A stretch of DNA of 39,934 bases from NCBI GenBank assembly GCA_028281325.1, contig JANQKC010000013.1:1-39934 (forward strand), given 5' to 3'. Shown here in pieces: positions 17,008 through 24,898 of the stretch. Every line of letters starts with the position of its first letter. Position 1 is the first letter of the stretch. Source of the stretch: Alphaproteobacteria bacterium (GTDB lineage Bacteria > Pseudomonadota > Alphaproteobacteria > UBA8366). Made by a program: the position numbers and the translations under genes. The notes under the pieces are model-generated. The model was given only the letters and a program-made list of their open reading frames with translations, was not told the DNA's origin and ran no database searches.

Positions 17008-17628
17008 ATGTCGGGGTTTCGAACAATTCTCGTTGCGACCGCGCTGTCGATGAGCTTGAGCGGCTGCGTCACCGCTGGAATAACCCTTGCGGCCACGGCG
17101 GTGAGCATGGTGGGCGGGGGCGGGGCCCAGCCCCGCGGTGCGGGTAACCCGATCGATAAGCCGATGACCGGGCGGGAAATCCGCGAAGCGCTCAGCCGGA
17201 TGAACGACAAGGTCGATCCGGCCTGCCAGAAGATACTGGACGAACGCCAACAATCCGAGGTCGGCGGCCAGACCCCGATCCAAGCGAACGCATCGGACAG
17301 CGGCGGCTTCTATGGGCCGCCGGCGCATCCGCCTTCGGGCGACGGCGCAGACGGTGCGGTGCAGCCGGCGTCTGCGGCGATCGACCACGGTCCGGGTGGA
17401 TGCCGTCACAAGCTGGTTTGCCTGCCGGGGACGCCGAAGCCCACGCTGATGCTCATGTGCGGCGGCAAAAAGCCGGTGGAGACCCCGTCGGAAGCCGGCG
17501 TCGCCGTTGTCGACCCGACTATGGGCGCGGCCGACACGAATGACGTCGGCCCGAATTTGGTTCCGGCCAAGCCGACGGGTGGCCAGGCGGATTGGAACTG
17601 GGAACAGGATCCGTCGAAACAACTTTGA
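17008..17628 (+). CDS. Predicted lipoprotein, 206 aa
   Basis: Not assigned to a family. ATG 17008 gives a type II signal peptide with lipobox LSGC (residues 17-20), so the protein should be lipid-anchored at C20. The mature part has a short hydrophobic Ala/Gly segment (GITLAATAVSMVGGGG), a helical region (REIREALSRMNDKVDP), and then a long low-complexity Gly/Pro/Ala region with two cysteine clusters (GGCRHKLVCLPG and LMLMCGGKK). The longer frame from 16933 adds 25 residues that break the signal peptide and is rejected. It sits in the run of exported proteins preceding the CsgG-family operon; an accessory role in assembly or anchoring is possible but unproven. Confidence 0.72.
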   Translation: MSGFRTILVATALSMSLSGCVTAGITLAATAVSMVGGGGAQPRGAGNPIDKPMTGREIREALSRMNDKVDPACQKILDERQQSEVGGQTPIQANASDSGGFYGPPAHPPSGDGADGAVQPASAAIDHGPGGCRHKLVCLPGTPKPTLMLMCGGKKPVETPSEAGVAVVDPTMGAADTNDVGPNLVPAKPTGGQADWNWEQDPSKQL

Positions 17629-17754
17629 CGCAGCAACCGCCGGACGCATTCCACGCCACAGTCATGACAAATCATGCCGGCTGCCTTAAGCAGTCGTTCA
17701 GCTTCGAACAGTATTTTCGTCGAATTACCCGTTATGCCCGGGAGGGAGAAAAAG

Positions 17755-18174
17755 ATGGTTAGACAAAAAATCTTATCGATTGCCTGCGCGGCTGCCCTGT
17801 GCCTGGGCGCGGCGGGCGCGGCGGCGCAAAAAAAGCCGGCGGAGAAGAATAACAAGTTAAAGCCGGCGAAGATTATCGGACTCGTGTGTACCTGGTCGGC
17901 TTATAGCGTTAACAAGGAGACGATCATCGTCGATACGGCCAATAAGGGCGCGTATTGGGTGAACGAGAACCAGAACCTCAAGGTCATGCAGTTCAATCCC
18001 GGGCGCGTGGTCGTCGCTGGGGTCCGGGCCCGGCTTCAGGTGTCGCAAAGCCAGGTCGAGAAGAAGGTTCCGATGCGCATGACCATCAATCGAATCAGCG
18101 GCGAGTTCATCGTGGCGCAGCAGGTTCACCCTTATCAGGGCCCCGGTTCCTGCCGAAAGCAGCGACTGTTTTAG
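17755..18174 (+). CDS. Small exported protein, 139 aa
   Basis: Signal peptide at residues 1-25 (ILSIACAAALCLGAAGAAAQ), then a lysine-rich linker (KKPAEKNNKLKPAK) and a compact domain with two cysteines (LVCTWSAY and GPGSCRKQ). The layout of Cys, I-V-D-T-A-N-K-G, V-N-E, V-R-x-R and I-N-R-I-S-G-E resembles a family of small alphaproteobacterial periplasmic proteins of unknown function. ATG 17755 is chosen for the GGGAGGGAG just upstream and the signal peptide that follows. It is convergent with the CsgG-family operon, from which it is separated by a terminator. Confidence 0.75.
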   Translation: MVRQKILSIACAAALCLGAAGAAAQKKPAEKNNKLKPAKIIGLVCTWSAYSVNKETIIVDTANKGAYWVNENQNLKVMQFNPGRVVVAGVRARLQVSQSQVEKKVPMRMTINRISGEFIVAQQVHPYQGPGSCRKQRLF

Positions 18175-18213
18175 CGGTATCGGGTTTTCCCCGAGCGGGG
18201 GGAGGACTGAACC

Positions 18214-18250
18214 AAAAAAAGGCCCGGCAGGCTGTGCGCCATTGCCGGGC
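18214..18250 (-). terminator. Intrinsic terminator of the CsgG-family operon
   Basis: On the minus strand GCCCGGCA and TGCCGGGC form an 8-bp stem (18243-18250 with 18222-18229) and are followed by TTTTTTT (18220-18214). It lies 150 bases past the 135-aa secreted protein gene. The plus-strand exit (TTATTCC) is weaker. Confidence 0.8.
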
Positions 18251-18399
18251 TTATTCCTATGTGGCGGCCATTCTCATGGCGACCGCTCTTGTACCCCGGT
18301 CTTCGTGACCGGGTATCGCATCAGGCGAAGGCTCCTAGGCCTCGTGCCGCCGTTTCCGGCGCTGCCGCCTCGGCTTCGCGTAACCCTGTTCCCGACTCG

Positions 18400-18807
18400 T
18401 TACTGCGTATTCAGGATGTTGCTGACTTCGTCCGCGGTCGTCGTGGAGTTATTGGTCGTCGATTCGGTCGTGGCGTCCGCATCCTGATTGCCGTCGGAAT
18501 CCTGGCCGATCCCGAGGGAGGAGGCGTCCGAATTGTTCAGAATGATGCAGGACGAGTTTGCCGTCGCAGACGATTGGCCGCCGCTGCCGCCGCAGACCAA
18601 AAAGGTCGAGTCACCGCCGCCCGTTACGGTATTCGACGGGGTGCCTTGTAGATTGCGCATGAAGACGGCCAGACCGGCGCCGTCGCGCGCCTTGAACTGG
18701 CGCGGCTGCTCGAACATTTGCGCCGACGCGGTACCGGCGACGAGGCTGATGCCCGCTGCCGCGGCCGCGATCAAGCTGGCTTTCCGAATGAGTTTGGTCT
18801 GAAACAT
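18400..18807 (-). CDS. Small secreted Asn/Ser/Thr-rich protein, candidate fibre or HfaA-like component
   Basis: Exported protein of 135 residues with signal peptide 1-29 (ASLIAAAAAGISLVAGTASA). The mature part has a Gly-rich middle (TGGGDSTFLVCGGSGGQSS) with a likely Cys pair (second in NSSCIILNN) and a polar C-terminus dominated by Asn, Asp, Ser and Thr (DSDGNQDADATTESTTNNS). Size, secretion signal, composition and position downstream of a CsgG/HfaB-family gene fit a substrate of that export channel, comparable to curlin or HfaA. No canonical curlin repeat is visible, so identity is inference. It has its own GGAGC-type ribosome site and a 180-base gap from the upstream gene, which contains a hairpin. 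Confidence 0.7.
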   Translation of the reverse strand: MFQTKLIRKASLIAAAAAGISLVAGTASAQMFEQPRQFKARDGAGLAVFMRNLQGTPSNTVTGGGDSTFLVCGGSGGQSSATANSSCIILNNSDASSLGIGQDSDGNQDADATTESTTNNSTTTADEVSNILNTQ

Positions 18808-18907
18808 CTCTTCTTGCTCCTGACAGGGTTGATGCGATTAAAGGAACTAACGAATAATGTCGGATTTCAATTGGTTAAATAGCGTTTCTTAAGGTCTGAG
18901 CGGGGCC

Positions 18908-18931
18908 GGGGAGCGGATAAATCCGCTCCCC
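18908..18931. terminator. Stem-loop between the 497-aa and 135-aa secreted protein genes
   Basis: GGGGAGCGGAT (18908-18918) and ATCCGCTCCCC (18921-18931) are perfectly complementary. There is no T-run on the minus-strand exit side, so it may act as a partial terminator or transcript stabiliser setting the relative amounts of the two secreted proteins. Confidence 0.5.
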
Positions 18932-18986
18932 TTTCCCATGCCGTGCCGACAAAAGACACGTCATCTCTTGGTAACCGTCGTCAACC

Positions 18987-20480
18987 TTACGGCGTTCCCG
19001 GGCCTTGGCCGGAATCAACCGTGATGTTGAGCGAGTTACCGATCGCCGTAGCAGTCGATTGGGCGATCGCCCGATCCAGCTTGCCAAGGTTCGTGTAGTT
19101 CACGACCGTGATGCCATTTGCATTCGCGGAGGAACTCACGTTGGCGATCGACAACTGCGTCACGTCAGCCATGACGAGGCCGTTGTTCGGGTTGTTGGTC
19201 TCAACACCGATCGACTTCAAGTTGCCGAACGCCGTTGCGGAGGCCGAACCCGTCGCCTGATAGATGTCGTACACCTCGGATTTCGCCGAAATGTCAGCCT
19301 GATCCACCAAGCCCGCGCCCGCGGCCAGGCCAAACATAAGGGCTAGGTCGTGGAAGTGGTTCTTGGTGTCGAGACCGATTTTCTTATCCTGCAAGAGGTA
19401 ATCCGCATCGAGGTCGAAATCGGCGTCCTCGAAGTTGACCTTTCCGGGCCCGCAGTCCTCGCCCTTTTGGCAGGCATCACGCCCGTCGAGCGAGTCGAAC
19501 AGAATCTGCGCGCTGTGCTCCTGCACTGCGACATCGCTGTTGACCGACACGACGTTACCGATCGCCGTTGCTTGGTCGATGACTTCCGGCAACTCGTTCA
19601 GCGCGTTCTGAACCTTCGGCGCCAACGCGTAGTAGGTCGTGATGTCATACGACGTCGCTGCGATATCGAAGCCGCCGCGACCTTTGCCGTTGAAGGCGTA
19701 GGTGTAGGAGTCCGTCTTCGTGCTCGAGAAGTTGCTGTCGACAATCGTCTGATTATCCGACACTTTCGTCGTCGCATTGGACCCGGACGTGGTTGTCTTC
19801 GTGCTCAGTTCGGCATCGAAGGACGCATCGCCATTCGTGGCCGCGCCGCCGATGGCGCCGATCGCGAACGGTCCAGAACCGCTGCCGCTAACAGTGGCCC
19901 CGCCGGACAATGGCGGGAAATCTGCGCCGCCACTGACGTCAAGGCCGCCGGTTGCAAAGCCAGCGCCGCCGATGAAGCCGGCAGGTCCGCTTTCGCTCTT
20001 CGTGGTGACTTTGCCGTCGATTTCACCCTTCCACTTGTCTTCCGTGGCATAGGTGCTCGTGCTGGAGTTGTTGATGCGCGTCCGATCGACGGTGCGCAGC
20101 ACCTCGCTCTTCGACGACGTGATCTCACCGCCACCACTGAGGTCGTAGTAGAAGCCGCCATCGACGGTCAGGCCGGACCGATTCCGCCAGCCTTCCTTCC
20201 ATTCAACCTGCTCCAGCGGGCTCAGGTTCTCGATGCCATACGTGCTGGAATTGGCGCGGACGTCGCCGATCTGCATCTGCAGAACCTGGTCGGTGATGTC
20301 GCCAATCGGGGCGATGTTGATATCAATGTTGATGTTCTTGGTGACGATCTCGTTGATATCTTTGTCCCATTTCCAGCTTACATCGTCGAAAGCCTCCGCT
20401 TCGACGCCGAAGCCCGCGGTACCCACGCCAAGCGCGAGTGCTGCGACGCCTCCCAATAAGGCTGTCTTACTAAGCCTCAT
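18987..20480 (-). CDS. Large secreted Gly/Ser/Asn-rich protein, candidate HfaD-like or fibre component
   Basis: Exported protein of 497 residues beginning 12 bases after the CsgG-family stop, with strong ribosome site AAAGGAG. Signal peptide 1-30 (ALLGGVAALALGVGTAGFGVEAEA). Domains seen: a polar N-terminal part (31-160), a Gly-rich low-complexity stretch (165-225; GGAGFATGGLDVSGGADF, GPFAIGAIGGAATNG), a Thr/Ser/Asn-rich part (225-270), and a C-terminal half with three TA(I/F)GN segments at 305-309, 416-420 and 478-482, each followed by alternating hydrophobic residues as in beta-strands. Between them lies an acidic segment with C337 and C343. In Caulobacter the HfaB (CsgG-family) channel is encoded with surface proteins HfaA and HfaD; TAIGN-type segments recall those, from memory. 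Function as a surface fibre or anchor is inference. Confidence 0.8.
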   Translation of the reverse strand: MRLSKTALLGGVAALALGVGTAGFGVEAEAFDDVSWKWDKDINEIVTKNINIDINIAPIGDITDQVLQMQIGDVRANSSTYGIENLSPLEQVEWKEGWRNRSGLTVDGGFYYDLSGGGEITSSKSEVLRTVDRTRINNSSTSTYATEDKWKGEIDGKVTTKSESGPAGFIGGAGFATGGLDVSGGADFPPLSGGATVSGSGSGPFAIGAIGGAATNGDASFDAELSTKTTTSGSNATTKVSDNQTIVDSNFSSTKTDSYTYAFNGKGRGGFDIAATSYDITTYYALAPKVQNALNELPEVIDQATAIGNVVSVNSDVAVQEHSAQILFDSLDGRDACQKGEDCGPGKVNFEDADFDLDADYLLQDKKIGLDTKNHFHDLALMFGLAAGAGLVDQADISAKSEVYDIYQATGSASATAFGNLKSIGVETNNPNNGLVMADVTQLSIANVSSSANANGITVVNYTNLGKLDRAIAQSTATAIGNSLNITVDSGQGPGTP

Positions 20481-20492
20481 ATGCTCTCTCCT

Positions 20493-21308
20493 TTACTTTT
20501 TGAGATAGTTGGCCATGTGATCGGTCCTCACTAGGTTGCATCCACCGGACACGGGAAGACCAAGAAAATCCGTCATGACTTGATAGACACCCATTTCCAC
20601 GACGGACCTGACACCGAGTTGCAAGGGTTCATTCTGAATTTGCCCGGCATCGAATTCGACCAGCCTGTCGCCAAAGAAGCGGAAGATATTCGCTTCCACT
20701 TCGTAGCCGTAAATTTGCTTCTGCAGGCTGGTTGAATACGCGACTGAGAAGTTGCGTGCGTTAATGACACGCATATCCAGTGCGACGTTGATGACAACGG
20801 TCCGCGCACCGCCACCGATCCCTTCGATGAACAGCTGCGCACCACCGCTGGTGATGTTGTAGTTCAATTCCGTAAGCGCGCCGACGACGATGAAGTCGCT
20901 CGCCGGCAGTTTGTATTCGTCGATGTTCCGCGCCAGCTTGCGCTGTTCCGCGAGCTTCATCTCCGCGAGCGGGATCCGCAGATCCAACCTCTCGACCAGA
21001 CGGACCTTGCCCGATTTGTAAAGGGCGCTGATGACCATTTCCGACACGCCTTGCGTCAGGGCATGGCCGTTGTCGTCGTAGTTGATCTGTCCTGTCTTGT
21101 CCGCGACCTCGCCGACCGAAAAGACCGGCTTGTTCTTGCCGCCGACCTTTTGCAGCGCCGTCAGACATTGCGTGTAAGGAGTTTCATTGCTGGTAACGGG
21201 GAAGCTGAATATCGGGCTCACCCCTTCACTCGGGTAAGGCCCAGTCGATTGGCAGGCTGCAAGCCCCACCACGGCTCCAGCAAGCACAAACGCTTTACGC
21301 AACTTCAT
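20493..21308 (-). CDS. CsgG/HfaB-family outer-membrane secretion lipoprotein
   Basis: Outer-membrane lipoprotein of the CsgG family, 271 residues (E. coli CsgG: 277). ATG 21308 gives a lipobox LAAC (residues 16-19) with lipidation at C19; GAGGGGAGAG precedes it. Family features: TPYTQCLTALQKVGGKNKP, VGEVADKTGQI, VSEMVISALYKSGKVRLVER, DFIVVGALTELNYNITSGG (transmembrane hairpin region) and a C-terminal helix with LGVRSVVEMGVYQVM. CsgG forms a nonameric pore exporting curli subunits; HfaB, its Caulobacter relative, exports holdfast anchor proteins. The TPYT start and TELNYNI-x-SGG pattern look closer to HfaB. No csgE or csgF homologue is recognisable nearby. It heads an operon with the 497-aa secreted protein. 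The frame upstream of ATG 21308 is rejected because it precedes the ribosome site. Confidence 0.93.
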   Translation of the reverse strand: MKLRKAFVLAGAVVGLAACQSTGPYPSEGVSPIFSFPVTSNETPYTQCLTALQKVGGKNKPVFSVGEVADKTGQINYDDNGHALTQGVSEMVISALYKSGKVRLVERLDLRIPLAEMKLAEQRKLARNIDEYKLPASDFIVVGALTELNYNITSGGAQLFIEGIGGGARTVVINVALDMRVINARNFSVAYSTSLQKQIYGYEVEANIFRFFGDRLVEFDAGQIQNEPLQLGVRSVVEMGVYQVMTDFLGLPVSGGCNLVRTDHMANYLKK

Positions 21309-22010
21309 ATATCTCTCCCCTCTCAGGCTTTGCGCCTTATTGGACTGAAGGCCGCGCTTTCCACCCAAGCGGTCACGACCGGTAAACCTAAGAAGACCGT
21401 CTACTCGAAAATTGATTGCTCGTTGAAATAGAGGCCTGACGCAATATTAGATTTGCAGTGGTGATTTCTTGAAGCAAACTTGCGTATATGTTTTGGGGGA
21501 TGTGAGGTACCCCATTTAGTGCTTTTGCGCTGGTGTGGTCTTTACCTTTACTTTGTGGGTACCGCGCTTTTTCTTGAATACCGAATAAGCAGTGCTTGAC
21601 CACCTAGGGCGGACGGGATGGGTAAGCGTCGATTGCCTGGTCGGGCGCGGTCGTAAGCGGTCGAATTTGAACGAAAAGCGAGTAAAACCGAGGCTGCACA
21701 GAGCTTCTTTTGACCCCGTCACATCACGTATTACGAATGTTTATCAAAAGGTTTTCGCGTTTTGAGACTACACCCTTTGTTCAGTTTTCCCCGGAAAGCC
21801 GCGGGATGACGGTCCCTTGACTCTTTTGTAACAGGTGGCCGAAACTCACGCTCATGCCAGTTGCCGCGTGTCCCGTAGAGCCGATTGTGCAAGCAAGGCT
21901 GCATACGCATTACAGGTCGTGGAGCTGACATTGGGGTGGCGTCGTATGAAGGGATCTAGCCGATTTTCACTGATCGAAAGGGGTATGGTGCTAGCCAAAT
22001 GCGGGAGGAT
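21309..22010. other. Divergent region between CsgG-family operon and LuxR-type regulator
   Basis: About 700 bases without a convincing gene; the small frames (for example 21388-21603 minus and 21835-22047 plus) have low-quality composition. It must contain the promoters of the CsgG-family operon and of the regulator to the right. No strong dyad or known box was found by eye. Confidence 0.5.
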
Positions 22011-22775
22011 ATGTCAGCAGTTGACCGGTCGGGGCCCGGGAATCTAATGCCGTCGGATGAACGGTGGCGAGACGGAAGCATGTCGCTTGACGCGGCGATT
22101 GCGGCGCAGGCGCAGGGGCGGGCACGCTTTGGGCGGCCGACCCGAATTCTGGTTTCCATCGGGCCGAGTTTGGAACGCGAGCGGATGATCGAGGCGCTCG
22201 AGCATTTTCCGAATTATGAGACAAAAGTGGCGAAAGGCTTGGATTTTGCGTCGATCAACGACGCGAATCGCGTCGACTATTTGATTGTTTGGTTCGAAGC
22301 GCTTCAGAAGCTTCGGGAAGGCGATGCCAATGCCTTCGTCAAGATGTCACGGCACGCGCGCGTGATCATCGCGCTTACCAGTGACCGCCTGTTGGAAGCG
22401 GCGAGTACGCTTCACCTTGCCGATGCGTGGTTGTTCACCGACCTGGTGCTCGATCAGATCGGAAAGCAAGTGGGGTTGAGCGATAGCGGCTACACCATCG
22501 TGCCGTCCGATGTCGGCAACGATTTCGGCTTGGACAATCTTCGCGTACAGCTGCTTCATAAACTCGACGATTCCGAGCGCCAGGTTCTGGAACAGCTCGG
22601 CATCGGGCACAGCAATCGCGATATTGCGATGCAACTCGGCATCTCCGAACCGCAGACCAAGGCGATTGTCCGCAATATCCTCGGCAAGCTTCATTTCCGG
22701 AATCGCACGGAGGCTGCGGTGTTCATCGCGCGCCGTCGGCGGGGCGGCATGGGGCTTCCGATCGGCAGATCTTGA
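22011..22775 (+). CDS. LuxR-family regulator with non-canonical N-terminal domain
   Basis: Protein of 254 residues with a C-terminal LuxR-type helix-turn-helix (about 190-245; LDDSERQVLEQLGIGHSNRD, then QTKAIVRNILGKLHFRNRTE). The N-terminal region (45-170; RPTRILVSIGPSLERERMIE, YLIVWFEALQKL) resembles a receiver fold without recognisable phosphorylation aspartates. ATG 22011 is preferred to 21999 because GGGAGG lies 4 bases upstream. It is divergent from the CsgG-family operon, the position csgD occupies relative to csgBA in E. coli, which makes it a good candidate for direct control of that operon. An intrinsic terminator follows. Confidence 0.85.
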   Translation: MSAVDRSGPGNLMPSDERWRDGSMSLDAAIAAQAQGRARFGRPTRILVSIGPSLERERMIEALEHFPNYETKVAKGLDFASINDANRVDYLIVWFEALQKLREGDANAFVKMSRHARVIIALTSDRLLEAASTLHLADAWLFTDLVLDQIGKQVGLSDSGYTIVPSDVGNDFGLDNLRVQLLHKLDDSERQVLEQLGIGHSNRDIAMQLGISEPQTKAIVRNILGKLHFRNRTEAAVFIARRRRGGMGLPIGRS

Positions 22776-22811
22776 ATAGCCAAGCGTTGCGGCAGCGCCG
22801 GCATCGCGGGG

Positions 22812-22844
22812 AACCGGGCGAAATCCGCCCGGTAACGCGCTTTT
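22812..22844 (+). terminator. Intrinsic terminator of LuxR-type regulator
   Basis: ACCGGGCG (22812-22819) and CGCCCGGT (22825-22832) form an 8-bp stem with loop AAATC; after AACGCGC comes TTTTT (22840-22844). Confidence 0.75.
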
Positions 22845-22903
22845 TCAATGCTCGTATTTGACGGAAACACGCCGGTGTCGATGGGGCGGGGCGTTTTATC
22901 TAT

Positions 22904-22931
22904 TTAGGGTTAATCTGATCTTAAGGGGACG
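22904..22931 (+). promoter_or_regulatory. TTAGGGTTAATCT element upstream of a secreted protein gene
   Basis: TTAGGGTTAATCT (22904-22916) followed by TTAAGGGG lies about 150 bases upstream of the gene at 23064. It matches TTAGGGTTTATCT within the dyad region at 15752-15764 in 12 of 13 bases, suggesting a shared regulator. Confidence 0.4.
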
Positions 22932-23063
22932 AAGCCTATCAATTAGCGGTACCACGCGCCGTTCATCTTTAATAACCGATTGCGAAACGCCCGATCTGGG
23001 TTATGTAGTAGTGAGGTGCGCCGGGCATTTCGCGACAGCGCCGTTTTAATGGAGTGGGGAAGC

Positions 23064-23546
23064 ATGGGGTCTAGTATTCGGGGTGGCTTGGTCTTTATGG
23101 CTATGTTCGCTTTATTTGCGGCGGACGCCGTGGCCCAAATGAACAATAGGCCTTTTTCTTTCGGCGGCGGTCCGTCCTTGGGCATCAGCAACGCCGGCAA
23201 ACAGGCGATTCTTCAGCAGAAATTGGACGGCAGCACGCCCGACAACATCCGCAGGAGCGCCTCCGGCTTGATTACCATCACCCGGGGCCCAGGCAATAAT
23301 GCCATCGCCCGCGGTGCGGATGGCGCGACCATTCCCGGTTTCAGAGGAACCAGCCGCGCGGTCAGTGGCGGCGTCGGCATCTTTAACCCGTTTTTCCTGG
23401 GCAGTTCCGGGCGCAGCAGCGGGTCGTTTTCCTTCGCCAGCCGGCATACCAGCAACGCCATTTCCGGATGGACCAGCATGGTAACCGGCAGCCGGTATCG
23501 CGGCGGCAACTCGGTCGATGCCTGGACCAGTCAGGTCGGCGGCTAG
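23064..23546 (+). CDS. Secreted Gly/Ser-rich protein, 160 aa
   Basis: Not recognised. Signal peptide about residues 1-25 (GGLVFMAMFALFAADAVAQ). The mature protein is rich in Gly, Ser, Asn and Arg without cysteine, with low-complexity stretches (RPFSFGGGPSLGISNAG, SSGRSSGSFSFASRHTSN). ATG 23064 is chosen for GGAGTGGGGA directly upstream; ATG 23049 has no ribosome site. Composition resembles exported matrix or fibre proteins, and it sits between two LuxR-type regulators of the CsgG-family region, so it may be another substrate or partner of that system. Confidence 0.72.
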   Translation: MGSSIRGGLVFMAMFALFAADAVAQMNNRPFSFGGGPSLGISNAGKQAILQQKLDGSTPDNIRRSASGLITITRGPGNNAIARGADGATIPGFRGTSRAVSGGVGIFNPFFLGSSGRSSGSFSFASRHTSNAISGWTSMVTGSRYRGGNSVDAWTSQVGG

Positions 23547-23597
23547 GTAAAGGCGATCGGCGGTTCGCCGCTCGACACGCTCCTTATCGTTTGGGAT

Positions 23598-23629
23598 CAC
23601 GCGCTCGGCGTTTCGCCGGGCGTGTTTTT
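23598..23629 (+). terminator. Intrinsic terminator after the secreted protein gene
   Basis: CACGCGCTCGGCG and CGCCGGGCGTG form a stem of about 11 pairs (including two G-T pairs) around loop TTT, followed by TTTTT (23625-23629). Confidence 0.7.
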
Positions 23630-23732
23630 CTTTGCCGCAGGCGCTTCTACAGGTCGGGCGTTCGAAATACGGGCTCGGTGCACTCAGGGCGAGCGACCGC
23701 GCGCGACGGCCGCCGTTCTGGTCATCGAAGCT

Positions 23733-24422
23733 TTACCGGGATTGCGGCGTGTCCGTCTCGTTCGGCGTTGCGGTGCCGCCAGGAAGCAGGCCGTTGTTGA
23801 GCGCCCAGATGGCCGCTTGGGTCCGGTTGCTGACATTGATCTTCCGCAGCAGGCTCTTCATGTGGACCTTGACCGTCGCTTCGGTGATGCTTAGCCGGTT
23901 GGCGATCAGTTTGTTCGAGTCGCCTTGCACCAGACACTGCAGAATCTGCATTTCGCGCTCTGACAGGCCGAACGTGTTGTCGGCCGGAATGTTGGCCGGC
24001 ACGGCGTTCGCGACGCCGTTGACCAAAAGCGCGGCCAGATGCGTCGGGAAAACCTTCTCGCCGAGCACGACGAGCTGAAGCGAGATCAGCAGGGCGTCGA
24101 GCGAGATGTCCTTCATCAAGTATCCGCTGGCGCCGGCCGCGAGGCAGGAGGCCAGGGTATTGGAACAAAGATTGTCGTTGAGGATCACTACCGGCGAATC
24201 GGGCAGGATGTTGCCCAAGTGATTCAGGTCGTCAACGATGTGACTGGGATTCGACGAGAGGTCGATGAGTATCAGACCAGGGACGACATCCGGATCGAGA
24301 TCGATCATACCGACATCGTCCGCTTCGCCGACGACGTCGAACTGCGATCCTTTAAGTAAGCTCTTCAGGCCTTCACGAAACAGTTTGTTTCGCCCGAAAA
24401 GCAGCGTTACCACCGTGTCCAT
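23733..24422 (-). CDS. LuxR/NarL-family regulator with partly degenerate receiver
   Basis: Protein of 229 residues, paralogue of the regulator at 14978-15652 (shared TVKVHMKSLLRKIN and NRTQAAIW). The receiver (1-120) keeps a possible acceptor D54 (LILIDLSSN) and lysine (GYLMKDIS) but lacks the N-terminal acidic pair (LLFGRNKLF), so phosphorylation in the usual way is doubtful. The helix-turn-helix is at about 150-210 (LSEREMQILQCLVQGDSNKL). It starts at ATG 24422 with GGGGA upstream, and the dyad AATAAGGATTACC begins only 13 bases away, suggesting autoregulation. It probably works with the neighbouring regulators on the secreted-protein genes. Confidence 0.88.
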   Translation of the reverse strand: MDTVVTLLFGRNKLFREGLKSLLKGSQFDVVGEADDVGMIDLDPDVVPGLILIDLSSNPSHIVDDLNHLGNILPDSPVVILNDNLCSNTLASCLAAGASGYLMKDISLDALLISLQLVVLGEKVFPTHLAALLVNGVANAVPANIPADNTFGLSEREMQILQCLVQGDSNKLIANRLSITEATVKVHMKSLLRKINVSNRTQAAIWALNNGLLPGGTATPNETDTPQSR

Positions 24423-24898
24423 CTCGATATCCCCAATAAGGATTACCCTAAAAAACCGACCAACAGTCAGTTGTTGATCATTTAGGCTAAGGCGTTGTTA
24501 TGATTGTTGTTCATGGTAATCCTAATTTGTGACACGAAATATCGCCCGTATGGTGAAATTTAGAACTCAAGTGTCATACCTCCTTAGATACTTAATTCTG
24601 TTTATGATTAACCATTGCGTTGTGCAATAGGCAATTCCGGTTAAAGCCGATCCGGCGGCGCAAAAGAGACAGGGACACCAGTAACTGTCTGGAATGAAAT
24701 ACTAAAATAAATTCAGCAATATGACGCTCGTGGTTAACCTCGGCGGCCGCATCGTAACGACTTGTTTACCCTCTCATGCTATCTGGTTCGAATCACCCTT
24801 CCGACGATGTCTTCGCCGGTCTGGAATCCCTAGCCCGGTTGGTTCGATCGCGCATACGGGAGTGGCTTCCCGAGTCACGGTGCCCGTGGAGGTAAGAT
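24423..24898. other. Divergent region between two LuxR-type regulators
   Basis: About 475 bases, AT-rich from 24480 to 24740, with no supported gene. It contains the separated inverted pair at 24435-24447 and 24515-24527. Confidence 0.5.
24435..24527. promoter_or_regulatory. Paired inverted sites, possible operator or looping sites
   Basis: AATAAGGATTACC (24435-24447) and GGTAATCCTAATT (24515-24527) are inverted copies matching at 12 of 13 positions with 67 bases between. They lie directly upstream of the regulator starting at 24422. Confidence 0.5.

Noticed and set aside
18400..20480. Calling the secreted proteins CsgA/CsgB curlins
   Set aside because: No Ser-x5-Gln-x4-Asn-x5-Gln repeat units are visible; only the export channel supports the curli link.
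21388..22047. Small open frames in the region between the CsgG-family gene and the LuxR-type gene
   Set aside because: They are short, overlap on both strands, lack ribosome sites and show no domain or signal peptide.
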